Shown here in pieces: positions 39,187-52,300 of a DNA stretch of 64,000 nt. Origin of the DNA: Centroberyx gerrardi (taxonomy: Eukaryota; Chordata; Actinopteri; Beryciformes; Berycidae). The translations under genes and the position numbers were made by a program. The stretch lies in contig NC_136003.1 in NCBI RefSeq assembly GCF_048128805.1, positions 25,777,840 through 25,841,839 on the forward strand, in the 5' to 3' direction. The notes beneath the pieces are model-generated. The model had not been told where the DNA came from. It saw nothing but the letters and a program-made list of their open reading frames with translations, and made no database searches. Numbering within the stretch: the stretch's first letter is position 1; every line of letters starts with the position of its first letter.

Positions 39187-42100
39187 TATAGAATTCAGTG
39201 TATTCATTCAGTTTTGATGATCAATGCCCAAAAATGGGTGGTCATTTTATAAAATCGGCATGCCTTCCCTGTACAGCGCCACCACCAGCATGCACATTCG
39301 AGAATTAGGCTGAAACTGTTTGACAAATGTGTATATTTATAGCTGTGTGGCGCAATGGCACATGCACAACAACGTTTTTTTTTTTTTTTGGGGATCGACT
39401 GACAAACCGACTTGTACTTGGTGCTGGTCGCAGCTAAAAAACTATACGTCACTTCCTTACTGGCTTTAGATGAGGCAGAGTCGGTGGGTGAGATATCGGG
39501 GGAGTCTTCCCACTGCAGGCGGCTCATCAGGGCCTGTCCATCTGGAATGTCGTAGCTGTCACTCTCCACCACAGCATTTGCATCGGGCAGCGACGGCCTA
39601 CCGCACCAAACCCAGACACGGTCGCATCAAATTACAATGGAGGCAAAACTCAGACATTCAATTCACAGATTAAAAACACAATAATACTGACGTCCACTTC
39701 TTTCTGACAGGAGTTAAAGGGGCAATAAGTAAGATGTGGGACGGTGCTATGTATGTGCAGTATTTTGCATGGTGATATATTACATCTTCACTAGACTCTA
39801 ATTAGCTCTAATTAACAAGCTTATCTGTCTCTACTGTGAAAATACTGGTGGGGTGAGAAGGAGAGACTTGTGTAGGAGACAAGTTCTATCAATGTTGTTG
39901 CAATTCCTACTGGTTGCCGATAGATCGTTGTTGTCAATAAAAGTCATAGATGACTTAATGCCCCTTTAACTGTGGTATACACTACTGTTAGATGTTAGTC
40001 ACAACAATGCCTTGGTCATTAAAAATGGCAGTAAGCAGCCGATGAACCGGTACTTGTATTGCTTGCAAAAAATGCACCGTTTGTACCGGAGTATTCACAA
40101 CACCGTCCGCCAGCATTATCCTGTTCATCTCATTGGCAAGAGGAACCCGATATACATTAGAAAACACCGAGCACAACACCTGCACCGTGAGGGTCACAAC
40201 ATGCACAGAGCTCTAAGTCCTGAATGGCATTTTTGTTTAAGTACACTGTCTCTACATTTCTGGTTGTCCACCGTTGTCATCCGAGGTTTCTAGGAGGAAG
40301 GGGAAGGACTGGAAGGATGGGAATGGGGGGTTAGGAGGGGGGGGGGGGCACACTCACGCGGACGGCCCCAGGAGGAACACCCTGACGGCCCTCCTCTGCT
40401 CGTCCGTGTGCTGGGGGCACCGCTGGGACCTGGTGGGACACAAGGTGGCGTTACACATCCCTGCCTGCCCAGGGCCACAGGAAGTGAGGGGAGTGGGACA
40501 GACGGCAGCAGACACAGTCAGTGACCAATCAGATGAGGCAGAGGGATAATGAGGCGTTAAAGGGTTAAGATGTTACAGAGGTTGGTCAGTGACGGGGTCC
40601 TCCATTGTCCAATCAGAAAATAGCACTGGGCTAATAGTCTAATCACTATAGCTTTTGTTTTGGTGGGAATAATGAGCCAATAATTGGTCCAAATGAACTG
40701 AAAGCACGCTTCATATGAAACAAAATGGAAATCCAATATAAAGTCATATTGAGTCGCCACTTGTGTACCCGTTAAGTTAGTCCCAACACACATGATCACT
40801 TTCATGAACACACTGATGAAACTGATCATGTTTTTGAGCTTCCACATGCAACCAGACTTGCAAGTCAGACTTAAAGAATGAAACATAAAACATAGCCAAG
40901 GAAGGCCAGAACAACATCTGGCCAAATACTACCTGGATCCATCTTATACCATCCCAGATTATTAGCTAGAGTAGCAATAGCAGAGTTAACTGGTTTACCA
41001 CACTTCTACACTGCATATCGGAAAGAGCGGGAAGGAATCATCGCTGTCAGAGTTTGTGTGTATGTGCCAGTGGATTATACAGTCATTACCTGGTGCACAT
41101 CTTCTTGGTGTGCTCAGAGATCACCCCACATTGCTGTGGAGACAATCATTAGTTAAGTTAATGATCGACATTTGCTTTATATTTATTAACAGGAGAAAAG
41201 TAGGAATAACTGCACAGAAACAGGTGAGGAATGTGAGGAGAGTTGGATGCTTAGTTGGGTTGATCAGACTTGCTTACTGTTGTTAAAAGGGATCTCAGTT
41301 CATCAGGGCCTAATGCTTCATAACTGATGCCGGTGTTGTAGTTGTACTGTAGTGAGGGAAACATAACAAGAGCACTGTGTGTTTGAAATACAAGGCAGAG
41401 GAACTTTGTGATCTTGTAAGTAACATGAGTTAAGGAGGAACTGGTCACCTTGTACGGCTCTGTGTTGACGCTGCTACCAAGCTCACCTGAAAAATAAGAA
41501 GCACAGAACTGCTAGTCCTCATCGTTCATAAAGCCACACGCCATCAAAACCATTAATATATCATATATAAATGTTAATAAATTTGCAATTGCAACTTTGA
41601 AATATTACTGAGGAAAACAAGTTAAAAAGGTTGGATTTAGACAATATTTGTCAGAAGAAAATAAATCAACTAACAAAGACAAAGAGGGCTACAAAATTGA
41701 GCATCAGCCTATTTAGCTACGTTTCGTATTTCTCCACTATGACTAATACATTTCTTAATGAATTTACAGGAATGCTTTGACATTTTGAATGTTATTTTTC
41801 TTCATCAGCCACTTGTTTCGGGGAATCTACTTATTAGATTATGTTTTCGACATTTTGTTCCAGGTTGTTACCCTAAACCTGGCTTGTCAACATTCTTCAT
41901 CGAAACCAACGGGGATTTCAAGCTACAAGCTCGATAACTAGCTTGCAGTTAGCAGCACCTGGTGTTTTGAATGAGGGATTATAACAATGCTAACATATAT
42001 TTTCTGGGGAAATTTAACTGCCAAAACAGAGATGACCCCGCGGCCACAATCTGACAAGTGCCTGTTGCAAAAAAAAAAAAAAGGCAATACATCAAAATGT

Positions 42101-44662
42101 CAAGGCAACAAGCCAGTGGAGCACCTCCAGTGGAGGCTGGCACCAGTTTAATTGATTTTATTTATTGCATCTGTTCTGCAGTTATGATCACAACCAAGAC
42201 AGACACATCAAGAAGGAAACAAAGCAAATCAGAGCTTAAATAAAATATGAATGTGTAAATAAGTACAAAATGCAAGGCTTTACAGTGTAAAGTACATAAT
42301 GATGATTCACAAGTGGCACTTCAGTTTGAAACAAATGGGCTGAACCAGATGTTCTCTCGCTCACTCACAGTCCTTATGTTGTCACTTCTAAAACAGAACT
42401 AAATGATACCAAATTCAATTTTCACAACATGAATACAAACCCATAAGCAAATAAATTGTTCAACACATCCCGATTTATTGCACATCATTATCAGTCCGTT
42501 TATTATATTTGAGTGACAAGCTATATGCACCATGATCCACGTTAAAATCATAAAAGAAACCTGAATCTCTGCAGAAATCCACCAGTCTTATGGTCCTTGT
42601 GTATATATCCTCCTATCCTAACACTGCATTATGCTGACATTTTTCCCCTGAATAAGTTAAACTAAGATGTGTGCTTTTTGCTTAAATATCCCCTCCATCG
42701 CTCCTAACCTTTCATCTACACTATAGCGTGGTTGGCATTACACAGCAGGTGTCCATAACCCACTCCCTGTGACTGAGGAAACTGAGCGCACGGAGCTTCC
42801 TGGCCGCCCCAGAACTGCTGAACAGACCAGAGAGCAAAATATCTAGCAGCGGGTCAACCCCAACAGCATTTAAAACACTCACACCACATTCAGAAGCACA
42901 GCGTGGATGAAAACCTTATCAATACACTCATAATTTGATATCATGCGAGACGTGCTGCAATGAAGAATTTCAAATCAAAAGAGACAATCAATAATCTTAG
43001 CAAACACACAAAATGTGTTGTATTATTGCCATTAGGCCACACAAGGGTGTATTGGCATATTAGGCTATACACGGAATTGACAAATGCCAGATGGTACATG
43101 ATAAAACAGATTGTCAGTTTGAATTGTGTGAGCCTCATTTCACTGTAAATATTGTTATGTTTATTTGGATATCAGACTAAAAAGCGTACAATGCACTCGC
43201 AATAATGGGAGATTAGATCAGGGTCATGAAGAATGTCAATTCCAATGAATTCATTAGACGTTACCCCATGTTAGCACGATTTCTTCCTTATTCCATCTCT
43301 TCTGTCACTCTCCCGTATGTAAGCTCTATTTCATGGGCCATTACCATATTTAATTAAGAAAAAGTATCTTGTATATTATGTTTTGTTTTTTTTATATTCT
43401 GAGTTTTCAAAATAGACTCACCATTTTTATGTTTTAGAGATTTGGATCTTCTCGGTGAATTTGGATTCTGCATGAAAAACAACATTCAGGTTAGATTCAT
43501 CTCCATATGCAAATCTAAACATTAAAAAAAAAGTTAAAACAGACATCTCAAATGTTGATATGGCCATATATGAAACTAAGAGGATACTGAAAATACTCAT
43601 GCAAGTATGACAGACAGAAATATATTATATTTATGATATCATATTTGATGTAATACAATATCATATTTTGTTTTGAAACCAAACAAAAAGTGAACATAAA
43701 AAAAGTTCTATACATCTTATACAGCTGTACATCTTTGAAAAGGGACGTTGAAAAGAATGCAAAAAATACCTTATCTGACTTCCTCTTCTTGGCTGTAACA
43801 GAGAAAGAAAACAGTCGTGAGAGAGCAACCTACGGGTTCATAAACAATCCTGTCTTTACAGTAGAGATTCTGGTTGAATTATTTAAGTGCTCACCTTTTT
43901 TCTCTGCTCCATACGACCAGTCATTGTCATTGAGGTCATCATTGTCTTCCTGATCACTCTCTGATTTGCTCATGTTGTTATTGCTGGCTAGCCTGTTAAG
44001 CAGGGGGAAATAAAAGATCTGATTAAACGTTCACACACATTTTGGAATATGATAACAATCAGTTTTGAATGCCCTTTACTGCCTGACCTGCGGTTGGCAA
44101 TGCGACTGCTGTTGCGTCCCATGCCCAGGCATTTCTCCAAGTGTGGGGCGAAGCGAGAAGCTGCAATGAATCTTTTGCAGTTGGGGCACTCGCACTCCTT
44201 GTTCTTCCACTGATTGTACACTTGCCCAAATATGTCCACTCCTGGCTGATCCACAATTTCTATGAGAGGAATGAGGGCACATAAGCAAAACACACCGAAG
44301 GCAAAGGGGGAGAAAGGAACAAGACCGAACAGTAAGTCGAGGCACCAACCAAACTCCTTCATGCTCTCTTGGTCCGTCTCGTCCAAGAAGAAATAGCCCT
44401 GTTTCACAGCACGATGTACCTCAAAACACAGGCCCAAACAGGCATCCTCCACCAGGTCAGAGTAGATGTCATGGACCAAGGCCTACAACATGAGGGAGAT
44501 ATTTTAACTCTAAAAATCAAATTGCTGCGATAGAAAACAATTTGTGGAGACAATATGTACCTAGATGAAGAATGATGAAATTACATATCAATGTCGTGTC
44601 CATTCACTCACCTCTAGCTTGGTGTTGTCTGGGCCTGACAGGGGCATATCCTCCATTTTCAT
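38698..44662 (-). CDS. atxn7l3: Ataxin-7-like protein 3 (SAGA deubiquitinase module subunit)
   Basis: The Sgf11-type subunit that, with USP22, ENY2 and ATXN7, removes ubiquitin from histones H2B and H2A in the nucleus. Twelve coding exons, 44612-44662, 44350-44482, 44088-44259, 43895-43992, 43770-43792, 43422-43467, 41449-41486, 41278-41346, 41090-41133, 40358-40429, 39461-39597 and 38698-38915, give 366 aa (human 347). The start [10 protein letters not shown] matches the family. Residues 18-60 form the ENY2-binding helix region ([12 protein letters not shown]). The Sgf11 zinc finger has Cys86, Cys89, His101 and Cys105. An acidic stretch and a basic block ([10 protein letters not shown]) follow. 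The SCA7 motif spans about 211-232 (C-X10-C-X5-C-X2-H). The tail ends [11 protein letters not shown]. The 23-nt exon 43770-43792 is a microexon. Gly and Ser runs in the last exon are longer than I recall in mammals. Confidence 0.95.
39152..39182. repeat. (CA)n microsatellite
   Basis: A pure AC run in the last intron of atxn7l3. Confidence 0.95.
39712..39971. mobile_element. MITE flanked by TTAA
   Basis: AGTTAAAGGGGCAATAAGT (39712-39730) and the reverse complement of 39953-39971 agree at 18 of 19 bases. TTAA lies within both ends, which fits TTAA-targeting elements such as piggyBac relatives, though the terminal bases are not the classical ones. It is 260 bp long, non-coding, and lies in atxn7l3 intron 10. 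Confidence 0.75.
41487..43421 (-). other. atxn7l3: atxn7l3 intron 6
   Basis: The largest intron of the gene, about 1.9 kb. AT-rich; I see no exon, repeat with defined ends, or RNA gene in it. A mildly GC-richer patch lies near 42720-42850. Confidence 0.6.
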
Positions 44663-45117
44663 TTGAAAAACTGTATGGGAAATCTTGATAGCAAGGCAAC
44701 GAGATATTAGCCTGTGTATTTTGGACATGGAAGAGAAAAAAATACCCTGATGAGAAGGTTGGGGGTGGGGGGGCACAACAGAAAATACAGTCTGTCACTA
44801 AGGGTCCCTAGTATGAGACCAATAAAGTCCTTACTTTTAAAATAGCTATCAACACTTGATGCACATCTCTCTTCATTCTGTTGAGGGATGAAAAAATAAG
44901 TCATTTGGAACCTACAGTATGGCATATAAATTCATAAAGTCTCCTTTTGGCAGATCCCTTCCTTTGCAGTCTGGTGTCAGACATAAATTCCCATCTTTAT
45001 TTTGAATTAAACGTTATAGGAAACAATTAGTGGATACCGGTATACTAACCCTTACACACAAGTTATGTACACCTCAGCAGGAAGTATACACACAAAGGCA
45101 CACAAAACTCCAAGACC

Positions 45118-45265
45118 CTTTAGGAATATTATAGTGCTACCACAAGAGATAAAAAACATAAAACACAATAATCATGGTAAACTCACTACTGTGTAGCTCA
45201 GACACCCTATAAGTCCCTACAGTAATATAATAGGAATATTATACTATAGTGATGTTTGTGTAGGT
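45118..45265 (+). repeat. Dispersed AT-rich repeat family, second site
   Basis: Shares TTAGGAATATTATAGTG, AGATAAAAAACATAAA, AAACTCACTACTG, CAGACA and AGTCCCTA with 16790-17030 and, reversed, with 54890-55040. Confidence 0.7.
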
Positions 45266-45370
45266 ACTGTGGGTTGTGTGGCTGGCGGTGGTAATAGCTC
45301 ACTGCGTCAGGTGAAGTGAATAGATTGAAGCATGATGCATTTTTATTAACATTAAAATTATTTTGTAATC

Positions 45371-45433
45371 AACTACCTACATAACATGGGTAGCTAAAAA
45401 CAAAACAACTACCTACATAACATGGGTAGCTAA
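45371..45433 (+). repeat. 27-bp direct duplication, 36-bp period
   Basis: The word AACTACCTACATAACATGGG and the following TAGCTAA occur twice (45371-45397 and 45407-45433), identical in both copies. Confidence 0.9.
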
Positions 45434-45990
45434 CCTAAAACCACCAGTAAATAGGTTAGCAAGCTCCTCAACGACTAGTGAATGTATTCACATCGAGCGA
45501 CCGTGTTAACGCTAATAATGATAGTTTGTTAGCAAACACAACGCTACTGTTTACAGGTTAGCTAGTTACTTTTTGGTGACGGTTAGCACTAGTTTGAGAT
45601 AAAAAGAAAGGCGTGTGTGATTTGTTTATGCGAAATACTCTGACACGATGTCGTAACGTTATATTTTCTTTTATTTCACCAGAACTGAGTGTTTCCTCTT
45701 ACCCTGTCACACCGCAAACTCAGCCCGACCCAGGCAGTTGTTGTGAGGGAGGCGGCATCACCGTGTCAGTCTATGTAAGTACATTACCAGTCGGCCAGGC
45801 CTGCAACAACATCCATCGTAATGTCTTATTTAAACGAATAACCTCGTTTGAAGTGTTGCGGTGTCGCAGCTGGCAAGCGAGATTACGTTATAACCCGGCT
45901 TGACACACAAGAGGCCACCAGTGTAGAACCAACGGCAAAAATAAAATATAAAACTTCCGGTCACAACTTTCAAAATAAAACCCTGCTTTC

Positions 45991-48080
45991 AGATGACGTA
46001 ATGCAACCTGTGGCGGATAAATGGCAGGGTCTCAGTTCTTGGCAACACTGTCTGACAACAGCTGATTGACTGAATAAATTTACAACTCGGTCTTCTCAAC
46101 ACTATAGAATACAAATACTGGATAAGACTAGGGCAACACGTCTGATTTCTTCGATAGCTAACATTATGTAGCATTAGTGGTAGCATTTTGCTAGATTAAC
46201 TTGTTTGCCTGAATTCAGAAACAAATGTAACTACATTATGAGACTATTCATTTTTACTTTTAACATTTGTACTGAATGGACACACCTACACGAAGACTAT
46301 CCTTTTCAGATATCGTGTTTTGTAGTCTGGTTGTTAGGGTTAGATAATAGATAGGATAGTGGACAATTCGCTGTGTGCAATATGCTAGCCGTGGTTGCTA
46401 GGAGATCTGTGTAATGCCACTGGAAAGCCCCTAGTAACGTTTTTTTTAATGATTATTTTGAAGGCAAAATCACTTCCGGTCTTGAACTGGTTCTCTGGCG
46501 GGCTTGACGCAGGCTGGCGACGCGTTTACCTTCCGCTTAGACATCAGTAAACGAACACAGGATTTATCGCTTGTTATCAGCGATCAATTAGCTGAGCCTG
46601 AGCCATGCTGTACTGACGTTCTCATATTCAGGCAGAGATGGTGGATAATTAAAAGATACAGAGACCAGACTGGATTTGTGTTATGTCTCCACGGTAGGTG
46701 GAGAGATAACAGTGTAGAGTGACATCTCTGTTCATATCTTCTAACAATAAAAATGTGCTGCCCTACTTTATTCATCTCAATGGGTCAATTATCTTTTTGT
46801 TCGCCCCCCTCCACGGGGATTTCACTGGTCAGATTTCATTGGTAACCACTGATCCTGCCGTATTCTCTCATTGGGCTGATGCATGAAACCCTGAAAACGG
46901 TGACATTGAATTATCCCCCATTTTGCTGGGGAACTACTAGAACCCCCTCAATTATAGTTGCATACTGTAAATCTTTTTTTCTAACAAAAAAGCTAAGACA
47001 GCATTTGTTCAAATATATCAAAATACTGATCCCTGTTCTGTTATTTAGAAAATATCTCACTTGCCTCACTGCAGCAAAATAGAACACATACTGCTAAGTG
47101 TTAAAGATCACATTTTATTTGCCCAAATACTTAAATTGCAAGGACATAAGAACACCCTCAGCTATAGAAAACATCAAATTTTGTCAAATGATCAGCAGTA
47201 CAAACTTGTAAAGCTTTGCCATCTCAGATATTTCTACAAAGAAACCAACATTGGGAGAGAAGTAATAACTAAAATAGGTGAATTACGGTAAATCAAAAAT
47301 TCTCCCCTGTGAGTAAAGGACTCACTGGCCTCAGAAGTCACTGATGAGGGTTTGCCAAATTAAAGTACTAACAAAAACAATAACCACTCAATACAAAAAA
47401 GCAATATTTACAAAAAAATTACAACAGTATTTACCCCAATTCCACTGGCAACTCAGTTCCCCCGAATCCCTTTTACAAACTCCCATAGCCAACCAATGTT
47501 TCAAATCACTTTCCACATTCCCTCCCCAAATTATATAAATAGTCCACGCTGGTTTTGTTTCAGTCAAGGATGAGATTCATAATGGTCAAAATCAGTCCAA
47601 TACTAACAAGATTATTGATAGTTGCCATGTGCTCATCTGTCTCCAGACACAGAAATGACAGCCATGAAACTGTCTGTCACTTGTCCACTTCCAGGTAACC
47701 GATAACAAGACAGCCAGCGCTGAGCAGAAATAGTACTGAAGAACTTTGGAAGAAAAAAAAACAAAAAAAAGATTAAACAATATCTACATTCATGGTGTTG
47801 GTGTGATGTCCCCACGCAGGCACATACACGCACGCTGCAGTCACATCATATGGTATGCAACAATACAGCAAACAGCACACATTAAAGCAAAGCAAAACAC
47901 ACACACACACACCCTCATATATACACGTTAGTGCATGCATGCACGCGCACACATACACTCACTCACACACAGAGGGACAGATTTACATTAAGTGCACACC
48001 TTTTTGGGATAAGCGTCAGACTAAAACCCTTATGGATTACAGTCAATTCCATTTAAATTTCAAAACAAACAAAACTTAGA
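45991..48080. other. Intergenic region between atxn7l3 and ubtf
   Basis: No supported coding gene. A segment at about 46470-46770 has a CTTCCGG ETS motif, CG-richer DNA, a 72-codon frame and an AATAAA at 46746-46751, and could be a short plus-strand transcript; nothing in it resembles a known protein. The rest is AT-rich, with CA runs near 47897-47970. Confidence 0.4.
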
Positions 48081-49306
48081 AAAATGACATGGAAAGCATT
48101 CACGAGTTCAAAATCCACGTATGATTTCAAATGGATAAGAACACAACTTCTGACAATTAAAACAAACTCATGAACCATTTAATCAAATCAACCGTAAATC
48201 AAATGTAAAACAATGGTTCAAAGAAGAAACAAACACCATTTGTATATCAATATTCTTTTAAAACCCTCTTAGAATGAGTCAAATATTCAGATTGAGCAAA
48301 CGGCTCTGAATGTGGAGAACAAATGTTATCCCTTAAATGACAAACTGCTGTGGTTCCACAAAAAACATTGTTTATTACTGTAAGACAGGCCTGGACGAAC
48401 CATCCAAATTGAAGAATAAACCGAGTCAATAGAATTGTTTCAGACTTTAACAAAGATCTTCTAAATGTACCCCAAAAAAAAAACTGATACATTTGTATGT
48501 ATTGAGACACATCAGTTAACTTGGATGTTTGACACCTGTCAGTGACAGATGCAAGGCAACACATCTTAACTTTTAAGTGAAAACACGGGTAAGTAGCAAG
48601 TTCTCAAATTTTCCAGCAACAAAAAGACATTCATAATGGCTTGATTTTTTCCTGAAAATACCACCTCTTTAAGAACCAAATGATAAAATCTACATCATAA
48701 ATTGAAAATAGAGAAGAAGACAACGTTCTGGAAAAAAGATTAAAGGAAACATTCTGAAGAGTGCAATTTTTTCGGTACCCCGCGACCCCCCACCCCAAAG
48801 TGATCCACCGTACTAACATGTTCTTTGGCTCTATGAAGCCTGTTCACAACTCCCCCACTTCAATAGTGGACCTGTCCTGAACTTGTTACCAAAAACATAA
48901 AATAAAATAAACACGGGAGGGTAATTAAATCGCCCTAGACATTAAAAGCGTAACCCTAAACCATTGACCTGTAACTCAAGATTGAAGCTAACTGTAGAAA
49001 TGTTCATGACATCACCAAGCCAGTGGGATGCCTCTCTTTTGACGCGACGTCGGCGCCCGGAGCTGCGAGGTGACCGTCGCAGCGGGTAGGGAATGAAACA
49101 GATTTTGGACGTAAAGGGCGGCGTCCCCTCCGTGAATCGATCACCAATACGGCAACAGAAAGTGGGCGAGTGTGAAATGGATGAGGCGATGCAGGGGCTC
49201 CCTCTGGTGGTGGGAGGAGAGCAGGGTTGGCACAGTGGCAGAGCTCCCTGGACTCTTGGCTCAGCTCAGCGCTGCTCAGTCCGTCTCGGGACACGTTCGG
49301 CCCGTT
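48081..49306 (-). other. ubtf: ubtf 3' UTR (probable)
   Basis: Non-coding DNA after the ubtf stop. An AATAAA on the minus strand lies at 48371-48376, and the transcript may run further. Extent inferred. Confidence 0.45.
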
Positions 49307-52300
49307 TCAGTCCGAATCGGAGTCCGACGTCCCCGCCGAACTCGACTCGCTGCTGCTATCCTCAGACTTGTTCTCCTTGTCTTCCGCCTCGTCGTCATCC
49401 TCGTTGTCGTCGTCCTCCTCGTTCTGCAAGCGGATGAACACACACACAAAAAAACATTATTCAGTACCAACATTCATTTCTTGTCTTTATGGCTAAACGC
49501 TGGCCAAAAGCTGAACAGCACTCACATCTTCCTCATCATCTTCATCGTCCTCCTCGCTGGATGAGTCTGCCTCGGAGGAAGCCTTCTCTTGCTCATCGTC
49601 GTCCTCATCGTCATCATCCTCCTCCTCGTCATCCTCCTCCTCCTCCGAATCCTATGGGAAGAGAGATTTTCAGGTATGGCTGATAGCATGTGACTAGATG
49701 AATATCAGATGGAGCTGAGGTGTTGGTGTCTGGTGGCAGTAAACAGAGGAGTGAGAGAGCTGAAACTCACAGATTTCTTGGTCTTTGCCTTCACTTTGGC
49801 ATTGGGGCCTCCTGGTTTCGCTGTACTCCTTCTTTTCTGAAACATGAAGAGAGATTAACATTCATGTAAACTTGACTAAGACAGATACACAAGGAAGAGG
49901 AAAGCATTATAATGACTGCCAAATGACTGACTTACTTGTGAAGTATATTCTTTGTAAGTGTTTCTCTCTTGTGAGGACAGACTCTGTGGAAGCAAGGAAA
50001 CGTGGGTTAGATAAGAATTTTTTTAAGTGTCCAAGACATCCAGCTCATTTTTTCAAACACCCAACAGTGAATTCTTACCGCGAGCCACTGCTCTAGCTGC
50101 ACTTTGTACTGTCTCTGCTTCTCCTCGGCTATCTTCTTGTAGCGATCCTTCTCCTTCAGCGGTAACCTCTGCCAGCGGCCGCCAATCTCAGTCATCCGCT
50201 CTTTCATCGGGAGGTGGTTCAGCTCTCCGTTGGACAGCATCTCCTGAGAGAACTTCTGATATCCGTTTCTACAGGGTCAAAAGCATCCAAAATCAAAACC
50301 TGCAGGTTTCAATAGCTTACACACAACAGACAGCCCAAGCTAGTCGGACGTGACAAACTTACGATGGTGGTTTCTTGGGTTCACCCTCAAACTTCATCTT
50401 CTTCCCTGAGGCAATGGCAGCGGCAGGTGAACGCATCTCACACAGATCTCTCTGTTGGGGAGTGATGAGAGAACCGTCAGCTCCGATTAGTCTACAGAGG
50501 TAAGGATGTTGTCGAGCTCTACTTGAAGCAGACACTGAATTTCTTCTTACCTCATATCTTTTCTGGTCCTCTGCTGCCTTTTTGATCCACATAATCTTCT
50601 CTTTCTTCTCCATGGTGTTCCAGGTTCCTTCCATTGCTTTCTGTGCCTTTGGCCGGTCGTTCTGCACAGCAAAAGTTTAAATTTACATGTGTTTGTGCAG
50701 ATTATGATATAGCAGAAAAGTTAATTTGTTAGTTGAGTCATGTGCATACCTTAAATCTGGCCAGGTAGTCTCCTATGACACTCTGCTGCCAGATGTCCTG
50801 TGCGGTCTTGGGTGGGTCTGGCAGACGACTACGATCCTCCTTCTCCTTCTTCACTGACTCCGCCTTCAGGACTGTTTCTAGGCGTTTGTACTTCTCCTAA
50901 ACGACCAAGACAACAAGAGAACTGTCTCAATTGACTACCTCTATTACTGAAAGAAGGCAAAGCCAAAATATTTGGCTGGGTTAAATTATAATACCCGTTA
51001 TACAACATACAATCATGGAACTTCCAATTCCTCTCCTCTGATTGACTTTACTCTCAACTGGCCTGTTGTTTATTCTAGTGTATAATATTGCGCTGCATGA
51101 AGTGGCGTACCTTCTTCTTATCCGACAGCTCGTTCCACATGCGTGCCAGCAGTCTTGTGAGCTCACTGTCGGACAGGTCCGGCCGCTCCTGCTGCAGTTT
51201 GGGACGCTTCTCCTCGGAGAAGATGAACATGGCTGAGATGGGCCTTTTGGGCTTCTCTGGGCTCGCCTACAGGTTACAGAGCAGTGAAATATCAGGGGGG
51301 GGGATACTACAACCTCAAAATAACAAATTCAGATACATCAGATCTACAGCTTTTATTGTTCAATAACTGAGCACAAAGAATCATGTAGAGAAGAGATCAC
51401 ACACCATTTATATCCAAGACTGGAAATTGGGATCTGCATTTGTGCAACTGTGTTGAAGACTTTAAATCTACCTCCACAAACTGGATGGATGTTGCTGTAT
51501 TCTGGGTCTTACCTTTGCTTTAGAGCTCTTCTTTTTGGAGGCGGGACTGCTGGCCCCACCGCCCTTCTTAAAACCTATCATCTTCTGCTCGGCCAACACC
51601 CGCTGCTGCTCCTCCTCTGACAAACTCTACACATGTACACACAGCACAGATAAAAACACATTAGGGATTCCTGTAGCAAAAAACAAGGTCGACGGGCACT
51701 AGGCCATTTGCATTAGGGAAAGCAAATTCAAAGTTTAGTAAAAGAATGGAAACAGTGACAGGAGTGACATGCAAACTCATCGGGGCAAGAGCAAAGAGGT
51801 CAGATGTAGAAATAGAAACAAAAAAATGAGACTTACACAGAGAAATCTGTTCATCTCAATTTCATATTCCTTCTTCCTCTGAAAAACAAAAATGACTGAT
51901 TATTCAGACAAAATTCAGACGACTCTTTTTTTATTTATAATGTGACTTAATGGTTCTGTACCGACCTGTTCACAGCGTTTCTGGTAGGCATCCTTCTCAT
52001 TCTGTTTCAGCAGTTTCCACCGCTGGCTGCACATGACCATGCGCTCTGTGCTGGGTACGTCTTTCATGCTTGACATCAACTCCGCGCAGAACATCGAGTA
52101 GCCATTTCTGAAAGCATACACACACACAGGCGATACATTGTGGTCACATAACTCTTGCTCACAGCGCAGAGGCAGACAACCGCGATCAGGGAGATGTGTC
52201 AGCAGCGTAGTTGCAGAGGAGACTCACGGAGGCGGTTTGTCGGGTCGGCCGTCGGACTTGTCCTTCAGCTGCCTCTCAGCCTTGGTCAGTGTGGACTTGA

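Larger units (their letters stand above)
44663..45990 (-). promoter_or_regulatory. atxn7l3: atxn7l3 5' UTR, intron 1 and promoter
   Basis: The exon with the start codon extends 8 bases further, to an acceptor CATACAG (exon edge 44670). A likely non-coding first exon lies upstream, closing at 45703 with GACAGG before GTAAGA on the minus strand. CG-richer DNA around 45640-45900 fits a promoter. Intron 1 contains the dispersed repeat copy at 45118-45265 and a 27-bp direct duplication (45371-45397 and 45407-45433). Exon 1 is inferred from splice signals. Confidence 0.4.

Noticed and set aside
39988-40206. 72-codon minus-strand frame in atxn7l3 intron 10
   Set aside because: It looked codon-like at first, but has no family likeness and no usable splice sites; it is intron sequence beside a MITE.
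46504-46722. 72-codon plus-strand frame
   Set aside because: Unlike any protein I know; at best part of a non-coding transcript.
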